Assembly: GCF_022788695.1 (NCBI RefSeq)
Contig: NZ_CP085158.1
Location: 62,001-126,000 of the forward strand
Source of the DNA: Pseudosulfitobacter sp. DSM 107133
GTDB lineage: Bacteria > Pseudomonadota > Alphaproteobacteria > Rhodobacterales > Rhodobacteraceae
DNA: 64,000 nucleotides
Direction of reading: 5' to 3'
The translations under genes were made by a program, and so were the position numbers. Of the stretch, positions 51,709-59,088 are shown one piece after another (the stretch's first letter is position 1; each line of letters opens with the position of its first letter). The notes under the pieces are model-generated. The model saw nothing but the letters and a program-made list of their open reading frames with translations, was not told where the DNA came from and searched no databases.

Positions 51709-52629
51709 TTAGAGGCCAGTGTCCGCGCCAAAATCAAAGGTCTCGAAATCTCGAATGTAAGCCTCGAAAAAATCGCTGAAGGTGGCGATCAGGGGCGGCA
51801 GCGCGTCGTAAGGGGGATAATAAAGCATCAGGTTCAACGGCAAAAGGTCCCAGTCCGGCAACACCTCGACAACCTTCTTTTTGTTGATTGCATCCTGCAC
51901 AAGGAACCGCGGCAGGTTAACCATGCCATTGCCCGCAGCGGCCAGCGCCAAAAGCAGCTCGCCATTGTTGGACACAATTTCCGTTCCCGCCCGGAATGTG
52001 CGCGCAGTGCCGGTTCTGGACATCTTCCATGTCTCGGCATTGCCGGTGCCGTAGGACAGGCAATGGTTCGGATCAAGCTCATCGGGATTCTGTGGCGTGG
52101 AAATCCGGTCAAAGAGCGCAGGCCCTGCTACGATGGCGCGCGGAACCATGCAGATCCGCCGCCAGATTGTCGACTTGTCGGTAGGAGGTCCGGAAATCCG
52201 GATCGCGAGGTCGCAGCTTTCGTCAATGATATCGACCAGCGTGTCGGTCAACTGCACGTCGACCTGTATCTGCGGATAGGCAAGCCGGAAGCTGTCGATC
52301 AATCCCGGCAACAGCCGCATCCCGAAAGACAACGGCGCGTTGAGTGACAAACGTCCCCTGTCAGGATGGGTTGCGCTGGTGATCTCTTGGGTCACGCGGT
52401 CGAAATCCTCAAGAACCGGCCGGTAGCGCGCGGCCACCAGCGCACCGGCTCCCGTCAGGGAAATCTGACGCGTGGTGCGTGTCAGCAGCTGCTGGCCCAG
52501 ATCCTCCTCAAGCTGCGCAACAATGCGGGTGATTGATGCCGGTGTCATACGCAGGCTGCGCGCTGCGCCGACAAAACTGTCCTGGGCTATGACTTCAAGA
52601 AAGACGCGAATGGGTTTCAAGCTCTGCAT
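51709..52629 (-). CDS. LysR-family transcriptional regulator
   Basis: 306 residues from the ATG at 52629. Helix-turn-helix MQSLKPIRVFLEVIAQDSFV, then GAARSLRMTPASITRIVAQL. The effector domain is of the LTTR CrgA-like type (GRLSLNAPLSFGMRLLPGLI near residue 95). It diverges from the dioxygenase gene across 117 bases that contain a palindrome, so it probably controls that gene pair in response to quinones or similar electrophiles. Confidence 0.91.
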   Translation of the reverse strand: MQSLKPIRVFLEVIAQDSFVGAARSLRMTPASITRIVAQLEEDLGQQLLTRTTRQISLTGAGALVAARYRPVLEDFDRVTQEITSATHPDRGRLSLNAPLSFGMRLLPGLIDSFRLAYPQIQVDVQLTDTLVDIIDESCDLAIRISGPPTDKSTIWRRICMVPRAIVAGPALFDRISTPQNPDELDPNHCLSYGTGNAETWKMSRTGTARTFRAGTEIVSNNGELLLALAAAGNGMVNLPRFLVQDAINKKKVVEVLPDWDLLPLNLMLYYPPYDALPPLIATFSDFFEAYIRDFETFDFGADTGL

Positions 52630-52637
52630 GGCGATCA

Positions 52638-52661
52638 ACTATTATCAAATATCGTAATAGT
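52638..52661. promoter_or_regulatory. Palindromic candidate LysR site in the divergent promoter
   Basis: ACTATTA (52638-52644) and its exact complement TAATAGT (52655-52661) are 10 bases apart, in the A+T-rich spacer just upstream of the LysR start. Size and place fit autoregulation plus control of the divergent dioxygenase gene. Inferred from symmetry alone. Confidence 0.45.
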
Positions 52662-52746
52662 AAATGAAACTACATTTCTATTCTTTGCAATTAATAAATC
52701 TACTACCTAGGGGGCATAACAGCCACATCCGGCGAGGGAGATAGAG

Positions 52747-53679
52747 ATGATCAAGGATATCAAAGGCCTGCACCATGTTACTTCGATGGCGGCAGATGCA
52801 CAGCAGAACAACACATTCTTCACCGACACCCTCGGCCTGCGCCGGGTAAAGAAGACTGTCAACTTCGACTCGCCCGAGGTGTATCACCTGTATTACGGGG
52901 ACGAGATGGGCACGCCCGGCTCGGTGATGACATATTTCCCCTTTGACCAGATGCCCCGTGGCAAACGCGGCACCGGCGAAGTGGGCATTACCGAATTTGC
53001 CGTGGCCAAGGGCGCGCTGTCCTACTGGAAGGATCGGCTGGCCGCGAAGGGCGTCAAAGGCCTGAGCGACAGCAGCTTTCTGGGTGAACCGCGCCTTGAG
53101 TTCAGCGGGCCCGATGGCGACAGCTTTGCACTGGTTGAAACCGAAACACGCGATCGGACGCCCTGGACCGGGGCCGGTGTGCCGGAAGAGGCGGGCATTC
53201 TGGGCTTTCACGGTGCGCGGATGCGGCTGCGGGATGCAGCGCCGACCGCCGAGCTTTTGGGCTTTATGGGCTACCAGAAGGAAGAAACCGAAGGGTCGGT
53301 CACGCGCTACCGGATTGAGGGCGGCAACGCTGCCGATACTGTCGATCTGGAAGCGCGGCCGGACGCGGGCACAGCTTCGCAGGGGGCGGGATCGGTGCAT
53401 CACATCGCCTTTGCCGTCGAGAACCGTGCCGCGCAGTTGGAGGTGCGCAAGGCGTTGATGGACACCGGCTATCAGGTGACCCCGGTGATCGACCGCGACT
53501 ATTTCTGGGCGATCTATTTCCGCACCCCCGGCGGTGTCTTGTTCGAGATTGCGACGAACGAGCCCGGTTTTGACCGTGATGAAGACACCGCACATCTGGG
53601 CCAGGCGTTGAAACTGCCGACACGGTACGAACCGCACCGCGCGCAGATCGAACGTTTCCTGCCCAAACTCGAAGCTTGA
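52747..53679 (+). CDS. Glyoxalase-family ring-cleaving dioxygenase, MhqO-like
   Basis: 310 residues with two vicinal-oxygen-chelate domains. Domain one starts IKGLHHVTSMAADAQQNNTF; domain two has GAGSVHHIAFAVENRAAQLE near residue 215. The candidate metal ligands are His in each HH motif and Glu in GGVLFEIATNEPGF near 275. It resembles MhqO/LinE-like hydroquinone dioxygenases, which open hydroquinone-type rings in quinone detoxification. GAGGGAGATAG precedes the ATG. The next gene follows after 10 bases and encodes an MhqD-like hydrolase. Confidence 0.85.
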   Translation: MIKDIKGLHHVTSMAADAQQNNTFFTDTLGLRRVKKTVNFDSPEVYHLYYGDEMGTPGSVMTYFPFDQMPRGKRGTGEVGITEFAVAKGALSYWKDRLAAKGVKGLSDSSFLGEPRLEFSGPDGDSFALVETETRDRTPWTGAGVPEEAGILGFHGARMRLRDAAPTAELLGFMGYQKEETEGSVTRYRIEGGNAADTVDLEARPDAGTASQGAGSVHHIAFAVENRAAQLEVRKALMDTGYQVTPVIDRDYFWAIYFRTPGGVLFEIATNEPGFDRDEDTAHLGQALKLPTRYEPHRAQIERFLPKLEA

Positions 53680-53689
53680 GGAGGTCGAC

Positions 53690-54292
53690 ATGTCACTGAC
53701 CACTTACCACGCTCTGACCCGCGCCCCCGACAGGGGGGCACCGCTGGTCTTTGCCTTTCATGGCACCGGCGGAGACGAGCACCAGTTCTTTGACCTTGCC
53801 CGCCAGTTGCGGCCCGACGCAGGCGTGGTGTCGCCGCGCGGCGACGTTTTGGAAGGTGGGGCCGCACGGTTCTTTCGTCGTACCGGCGAGGGGGTCTATG
53901 ATATGGATGACCTTGCCGGGCGCACCGAGCGGATGGCGGCATTTCTCGCGGCACACAAGGCCACGCATCCGGGCGCGCCTGTTTACGGGTTTGGCTACTC
54001 CAACGGGGCGAACATCCTTGCGTCGGTGGTGATGGCACGGCCCGATCTCTTTGATCGTGTCGGGCTGTTGCATCCGCTGATCCCGTGGACACCTGCTTCG
54101 GTGAAGTTGACCGGCCGTTCCATTCTGATCACCGCAGGCAGGCGCGATCCCATCTGCCCGTGGCCGCTGAGCGAGGCGCTGATTGACTGGGCGGAAAACC
54201 AGGGTGCGATGGTCACCACGCACATCCACGACGGCGGCCATGAATTGCGCCCGGCCGAGGTTGATGCGCTGTCTGCGCTGTTGTCCAATTGA
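53690..54292 (+). CDS. Alpha/beta hydrolase (phospholipase/carboxylesterase family), MhqD-like
   Basis: 200 residues. LVFAFHGTGGDEHQFFDLAR gives the oxyanion region, FGYSNGANILASVVM near residue 103 the nucleophile Ser, ILITAGRRDPICPWPLSEAL near 145 the Asp and IHDGGHELRPAEVD near 180 the His. The catalytic triad is complete. The pair with the dioxygenase mirrors mhqO-mhqD of other bacteria. A strong stem-loop follows the stop. Confidence 0.87.
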   Translation: MSLTTYHALTRAPDRGAPLVFAFHGTGGDEHQFFDLARQLRPDAGVVSPRGDVLEGGAARFFRRTGEGVYDMDDLAGRTERMAAFLAAHKATHPGAPVYGFGYSNGANILASVVMARPDLFDRVGLLHPLIPWTPASVKLTGRSILITAGRRDPICPWPLSEALIDWAENQGAMVTTHIHDGGHELRPAEVDALSALLSN

Positions 54293-54313
54293 ACGAAGAC
54301 GCAAACGATAGCT

Positions 54314-54344
54314 GTGGCGTGGCACCTTTCGGCTGCCACGCCAC
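54314..54344 (+). terminator. Stem-loop after the dioxygenase-hydrolase pair
   Basis: GTGGCGTGGCA (54314-54324) and TGCCACGCCAC (54334-54344) form a perfect 11-bp stem with a 9-base loop. No T run follows, so it may stop transcription poorly or protect the mRNA 3' end. Confidence 0.55.
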
Positions 54345-54428
54345 GGCAGGAATTTACAATCCTGCCCTGTCCCTTGCAGGTACTCTTGAGGCAGATAACC
54401 ATCCTTCACGCCAAGCTATGGTGAGGTA

Positions 54429-55067
54429 ATGGAAAACCACATGTGTCCCACCAACGGCCGGTGGCAAAACAAACGATACGAGGGTGCCTTGGTCATAAAT
54501 ACTCACGGCAACGGTTGTGTCGGTTTGTTCTTTGGCGTGCCTGACGCACCGTGTATCTCTGTCGCCCCGTTCGATACGACCGGCTTTACCGTTACCCATG
54601 TTGTCCGACCCTTTTCATCGGACCGTGCCAATACGGTGCAACTGCCAGCAACTGATTGCTATTTCATGATGTTGTATCTTGCTCGGGCGCGACATGCCGA
54701 TGTCCTCAAGGATGGCTGCCACACAGCTGTGCGTCTTTATCCCGAAGGCTCGGTCTGTCTGGTTGATCTGGGCACAGGTGCCGAAATCGTATTGCACAGC
54801 AGCCTGCGCGCGCTGTGTTTTATGATGCCCAAAGACTTGCTGGCCGGACTTGGCGCGCCTGCGCCAGACCTTGCGATAAAGCTGAAGTGCGTGCGCGGGA
54901 CCAACGATCCGGTGATCGCCAGCCTTTCCGACGCCCTGTTGCCGTTGTTTCACACGTCACCCACCGCGAAGCCGATGCTGTGCCATCTGGCTTTGGCGAT
55001 TTGCGCGCATGTCCTGCACACCTACGAGGACGGGCCCGGGCCGCATTCGGAAGGGCGTTTGCTATGA
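54429..55067 (+). CDS. AraC-type sensor domain protein without a DNA-binding domain
   Basis: 212 residues. The protein aligns with the N-terminal ligand domain of the next gene product (VQLPATDCYFMMLYLARARH and IVLHSSLRALCFMMPKDLLA match blocks there) but stops where the helix-turn-helix should begin. Its TGA overlaps the next ATG (ATGA), so the two are translationally coupled. It could form heterodimers with, or antagonise, the complete regulator. Alternatively it is a truncated paralogue. I saw no helix-turn-helix remnant after it. Confidence 0.7.
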   Translation: MENHMCPTNGRWQNKRYEGALVINTHGNGCVGLFFGVPDAPCISVAPFDTTGFTVTHVVRPFSSDRANTVQLPATDCYFMMLYLARARHADVLKDGCHTAVRLYPEGSVCLVDLGTGAEIVLHSSLRALCFMMPKDLLAGLGAPAPDLAIKLKCVRGTNDPVIASLSDALLPLFHTSPTAKPMLCHLALAICAHVLHTYEDGPGPHSEGRLL

Positions 55068-56032
55068 ATGGTTTCGAAACCGGGATTGTCCAGTTTTCGC
55101 GCCTTGATCTGCCGCTTATGAAGGTAGAGCGGATCATATACCGCAACGGGCACCGGACTTTGCGCGAGAAATTCCGTCATGAGAATGCGTTCCTGATCCA
55201 GATAGAACTGTCTGACGGGACAGTATCAATCCGCGATCTGCGGCATCCTTACATCGGTATGCTGCACGCCCCGGTGGATCGCATTTCGTTCCGCATCGGC
55301 TTTGATGATCTGCGCGCCTTTGCCAGACAGTCGGGCCGACCCGAGTTTACAATGCTGCGCTGTGATGCGGGCCTGCAGGACGCGTCGTTGCATGGGTTAG
55401 CACAGGCGCTTGTTCCGACATTGGTCACCCCTGAACAGGCCAGCCACCTGTTTCTAGAGCAAATGGGTCTGGCAACTTTGGTCTATGTCACACAGACATA
55501 TGGCAGCCTGCACTTTCCCGCCCACCGCAAGGGCGGGCTTTCCGCACAGCAGGAAAAGCTGGCCATAAAATTTCTGGTCGAACACCTGACACAGGCGTTT
55601 TCGCTCGCGGAATTGGCAAGTTTCTGCAGCCTTTCGAAAAGCTATTTCAGCAAGGCGTTCAAGCAGACGCTTGGCAAGACTCCGGGACAATGGCTGACAG
55701 AATATCGTGTGGCGCGGGCCTGTGATCTTTTGGGGACCGCACAACCCATTGCCCAGATCGCGCTTGCCTGCGGCTTTACAGACCAAAGCCATATGACCCG
55801 GGTTTTTTCCGATACCTTACAGGAAACGCCGGCGAAATGGCGTCGCGCGCTTGCGCCTGCTCAACTTTCAATAGGCGCACCCGCGATGCAGCCCCCCGAA
55901 CGAATGGATGGATCAGGCGAGAACCGCCTTGCGCCAAGCACCCGGCGACATGCCGACCATGCGCGAGAAAACGCGCGTGAAGTGGCTTTGATCCACGAAC
56001 CCGCAGGCATAGGCAATTTCGCTGAGCGGTAA
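55064..56032 (+). CDS. AraC-family transcriptional regulator with an unusual C-terminal tail
   Basis: 322 residues from the ATG at 55064. The sensor domain is followed by a full double helix-turn-helix: LAELASFCSLSKSYFSKAFK near residue 185 and IALACGFTDQSHMTRVFSDT near 233. Normal AraC proteins end soon after the ETPAKWRRAL segment. Here about 60 more residues follow, and their last 40 codons lie antisense to the 3' part of the convergent AraC gene. The tail has no recognisable domain and looks like read-through into neighbouring sequence. Confidence 0.82.
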   Translation: MNGFETGIVQFSRLDLPLMKVERIIYRNGHRTLREKFRHENAFLIQIELSDGTVSIRDLRHPYIGMLHAPVDRISFRIGFDDLRAFARQSGRPEFTMLRCDAGLQDASLHGLAQALVPTLVTPEQASHLFLEQMGLATLVYVTQTYGSLHFPAHRKGGLSAQQEKLAIKFLVEHLTQAFSLAELASFCSLSKSYFSKAFKQTLGKTPGQWLTEYRVARACDLLGTAQPIAQIALACGFTDQSHMTRVFSDTLQETPAKWRRALAPAQLSIGAPAMQPPERMDGSGENRLAPSTRRHADHARENAREVALIHEPAGIGNFAER

Positions 56033-56818
56033 GGATGATGACCGCTAAAGGCCTTGGGCCTTTTCGACCCGTCGCCTGATCATCCACTGATAGGGGGGCA
56101 TCCCAGTCGTCAGTTTAAAGGCACGGGTGAAAAACGAAGGCGACAAATGGCAGGCATGCGCCAGTTCAGCCACTTGTAGCGCTCCGTCGATTTGCGCATC
56201 AATCATCTCTGTGGCGCGTCTGGTCTGCCATGGTGCCAATCCCCCGGGTGGCGGAGGCGCAGGTTCTTTTGCGGCACCATAGCGCACCGCCATATGCGTC
56301 GATAGGGCCAATCCGACATGGTCGAGAAACAGCATGCTGACCTGCTCGGGTGAGTCAAAGGCCGGCGCGAGGGCCAAAACGAGGCCCCGCACGGTCGGGT
56401 CGTCTATATTTGCACCGGGCGCGATATTCAGCGTTTCGATTTTACGCGTGCCCAGATCTTCCTCCAACACTGTGATTGACGCGCGTGGGATATGAAAGTT
56501 GATGCAATCAAACTCGGAACGCATGTTGGCCTGCCAGATCCTGTTATAGTCGTAAAAGCTAAACTGACCCTGCCGAAGAACAGGCATTTTAACATGTTTG
56601 CCATCGACCCATAGATCCCCACGGTAATCATGCATCTGAAAGGCCATCATGAAAGCATCTTCAGTGACGTGCTGGTCGACATAGCCGTGATTGGGCGTGT
56701 TCCGAGTTAGCCGCGTCGCTGAAATGCCGGTCTTGTTCAGGACAGAGGATCGGACGGTCTGCGCGCCCTGGACTCGTAGGAATTCCATTTTCTCATTGGT
56801 GTTGTAGGCTTTGGACAC
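55913..56818 (-). pseudogene. AraC-family regulator interrupted by an in-frame amber codon
   Basis: From a GTG at 56818 with GGAGG seven bases upstream, the frame gives a sensor domain and the first helix-turn-helix (VAELAHACHLSPSFFTRAFK). It then stops at TAG 56045-56047 after RRRVEKAQGL. The same frame continues without a shift as RSSSLPLSEIAYACGFVDQS, then HFTRVFSRMVGMSPGAWRKA, to a TGA at 55913. That is exactly the missing second helix-turn-helix. A single-base change (for example TTG to TAG) would explain it. Without readthrough the protein lacks half its DNA-binding domain. Confidence 0.88.
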
Positions 56819-57031
56819 GCGCGCGCCTCCATAGGCATTCACGACCGATGCAGCGCTTCCATACCGACCTTATCTCAATAATACCACTTCCCGAACGCAA
56901 TCAAGCCCTCGGAAGCCACGGGCGTATTCTTGCGTGGTTTTGTTCAAAAAGCAGGACTGCGCGACAAGATGGCCGCCCGGATTTCGGGCAAACATCATCG
57001 CAAGTCTACGAACAACGAGAATGAGAGCATC

Positions 57032-57316
57032 ATGAAGATTTACCTTATTTCGCTGGGTGCGGGGCTTTTGGTTGGAGCGATTTACAGCTTTCTGAATGTC
57101 CGGTCGCCTGCACCGCCGGTGATCGCGCTGGTGGGTTTGCTGGGCATCCTGATCGGCGAACAGACCATGCCGTTGGTGCGGCATGTCATGGCCGGACACA
57201 GCGTCAATCTGTCCTGGTTCAACAAACAGTGCCGCCCGCATGTGTTTGGTCGCCTGCCCAAATGCGCCGACACAGCCGCCAGCATGAAAACTCCCTCGGC
57301 GGGGAACGCAGGATGA
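57032..57316 (+). CDS. XapX-domain (DUF1427) small membrane protein
   Basis: 94 residues from the ATG at 57032. MKIYLISLGAGLLVGAIYSF and VRSPAPPVIALVGLLGILIG are the XapX signature, forming two membrane helices. The C-terminal 40 residues are polar with two Cys (QCRPHVFGRLPKCADTAA). Function unknown in general. Its stop overlaps the start of the hydrolase gene (ATGA). Confidence 0.85.
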   Translation: MKIYLISLGAGLLVGAIYSFLNVRSPAPPVIALVGLLGILIGEQTMPLVRHVMAGHSVNLSWFNKQCRPHVFGRLPKCADTAASMKTPSAGNAG

Positions 57317-58302
57317 AACCGAACAGCCTCACGCCCTCCCGCGCGACGTTCAATCGTCGCGAAGTGATCATCACCGGATCGGCCATCACCGCCGCTCTTT
57401 CCCTCCCCGGGTTCGCCTTTGCGGCGGATCCGACCTCCCTTGACCCTTCCACAGGAGACCTGACCATGGGTTATGTCACGACAACAGACGGCACCGAAAT
57501 CTTCTACAAGGATTGGGGCCCCAAAGACGCGCAACCTATCGTGTTCCACCACGGCTGGCCGCTGAGCTCGGACGACTGGGACGCGCAGATGCTGTTCTTC
57601 GTATCCAAAGGCTACCGTGTTGTGGCGCATGACCGGCGCGGTCACGGACGGTCGGCGCAAGTCTCCGATGGGCACGACATGGACCATTACGCATCAGACG
57701 CCTTTGCAGTTGCCGAGGCGCTCGATCTGAAAAATGCTGTCCACATCGGCCACTCCACAGGTGGCGGCGAAGTGGCGCGTTATGTCGCCAAACACGGTGA
57801 ACCTGCGGGCCGTGTGGCCAAGGCGGTTCTTGTCTCGGCTGTTCCACCGCTGATGTTGAAGACCGAGAGCAATCCAAATGGCACACCGATGGAGGTTTTC
57901 GACGGCTTCCGCGCAGCCCTTGCAGGCAACCGTGCGCAGTTTTTCCGTGATGTGCCTGCCGGTCCTTTCTACGGGTTCAACCGCGAAGGCACCGACGTCC
58001 ACGAAGGCGTAATCCAGAACTGGTGGCGTCAGGGCATGAGCGGCAGCGCGAAGGCGCATTATGACGGGATCAAAGCCTTTTCCGAAACGGACCAGACCGA
58101 AGACCTCAAGGCGATCAGCGTCCCGACATTGATCATGCATGGTGAAGACGACCAGATCGTCCCCATCGCCGCATCGGCGGAACTGGCCATCAATCTGCTG
58201 CCGAACGGCACGCTGAAAACCTATCCCGGCTTTTCGCACGGTATGCTGACGGTAAACGCCGATGTGCTGAACGCCGACCTGCTGGCCTTTGTCCAAGCGT
58301 AA
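57313..58302 (+). CDS. Alpha/beta hydrolase, non-heme haloperoxidase type, with Tat-like signal
   Basis: 329 residues. The first 40 form a signal-like segment with twin arginines (FNRREVIITGSAITAALSLP, then GFAFAAD). The enzyme domain starts at GYVTTTDGTEIFYKDWGPKD, where cytoplasmic relatives usually begin. HHGWPLSSDDWDAQM gives the oxyanion hole, IGHSTGGGEVARYVAKHG the Ser, MHGEDDQIVPI the Asp and FSHGMLTVNADVLNADL the His. It is an esterase/perhydrolase-like enzyme apparently sent to the periplasm. That export is unusual for the family. Confidence 0.85.
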   Translation: MKPNSLTPSRATFNRREVIITGSAITAALSLPGFAFAADPTSLDPSTGDLTMGYVTTTDGTEIFYKDWGPKDAQPIVFHHGWPLSSDDWDAQMLFFVSKGYRVVAHDRRGHGRSAQVSDGHDMDHYASDAFAVAEALDLKNAVHIGHSTGGGEVARYVAKHGEPAGRVAKAVLVSAVPPLMLKTESNPNGTPMEVFDGFRAALAGNRAQFFRDVPAGPFYGFNREGTDVHEGVIQNWWRQGMSGSAKAHYDGIKAFSETDQTEDLKAISVPTLIMHGEDDQIVPIAASAELAINLLPNGTLKTYPGFSHGMLTVNADVLNADLLAFVQA

Positions 58303-58339
58303 ACTTCCTTTCCCTTTCCTTGTCAAAGAAAGACCTATC

Positions 58340-59029
58340 ATGTCCAAAACCGAGATCCTTACCCCCACAAACAGTCAGATGATCTTTATCGACCAACAGC
58401 CGCAAATGGCGTTCGGCGTGCAGTCGATGGATCGCCAGACGTTGAAGAACAACACTGTCGGACTGGCCAAAGCGGCCAAGATATTTGACATCCCCACAAC
58501 GATCACAACGGTCGAATCCGATGCGTTTTCGGGTCACACCTATCCCGAACTGCTGGACGTATTTCCTGAAACGCCGCTGCTTGAACGGTCTTCGATGAAC
58601 TCGTGGGACGATCAGAAGGTCCGCGATGCGCTGGCCGAGAACGCCGCGAACGGTCGCAAGAAGGTCGTGGTATCGGGATTGTGGACCGAAGTGTGCAACA
58701 CCACCTTTGCGCTCAGCTGTCTGAACGACACCGACTATGAAATCTACATGGTCAGCGATGCTTCGGGCGGTACATCACTTGAGGCGCATGAACGCGCGAT
58801 GGAGCGGATGGTTCAGGTTGGCGTCATTCCCGTTACCTGGCAACAGGTGCTGTTGGAGTGGCAGCGCGACTGGGCGCATCGTGACACCTATGATGCCGTG
58901 ATGGAATTGGTGCGCGAACATTCGGGTGCCTATGGTATGGGCGTCGATTACGCCTACACGATGGTCCACAAGGCTCCGAGCCGCAGTGCCCATACTGGCA
59001 AACGTCTTGATCCGGTTCCCGCAAAATAA
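58340..59029 (+). CDS. Isochorismatase-family hydrolase, YcaC-like
   Basis: 229 residues from the ATG at 58340. The catalytic Asp lies in MIFIDQQPQMAFGVQSMDRQ and the Cys in VVVSGLWTEVCNTTFALSCL near residue 118, as in YcaC-type cysteine hydrolases. A cytoplasmic enzyme of uncertain substrate. It is 37 bases after the haloperoxidase-like gene, and a terminator-like hairpin follows. Confidence 0.87.
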   Translation: MSKTEILTPTNSQMIFIDQQPQMAFGVQSMDRQTLKNNTVGLAKAAKIFDIPTTITTVESDAFSGHTYPELLDVFPETPLLERSSMNSWDDQKVRDALAENAANGRKKVVVSGLWTEVCNTTFALSCLNDTDYEIYMVSDASGGTSLEAHERAMERMVQVGVIPVTWQQVLLEWQRDWAHRDTYDAVMELVREHSGAYGMGVDYAYTMVHKAPSRSAHTGKRLDPVPAK

Positions 59030-59035
59030 GCCCAT

Positions 59036-59072
59036 GGACCGCCGCGGCCCTGCTGTGGCGGTCCCTTCTTTT
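59036..59072 (+). terminator. Intrinsic terminator-like hairpin
   Basis: GGACCGCC (59036-59043) pairs with GGCGGTCC (59057-59064) in an 8-bp stem, followed by CTTCTTTT. It lies between the isochorismatase-family gene and the amidohydrolase gene, so the plus-strand run may be two transcripts or be attenuated here. Confidence 0.65.
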
Positions 59073-59088
59073 GACGCTGGAGAACATC

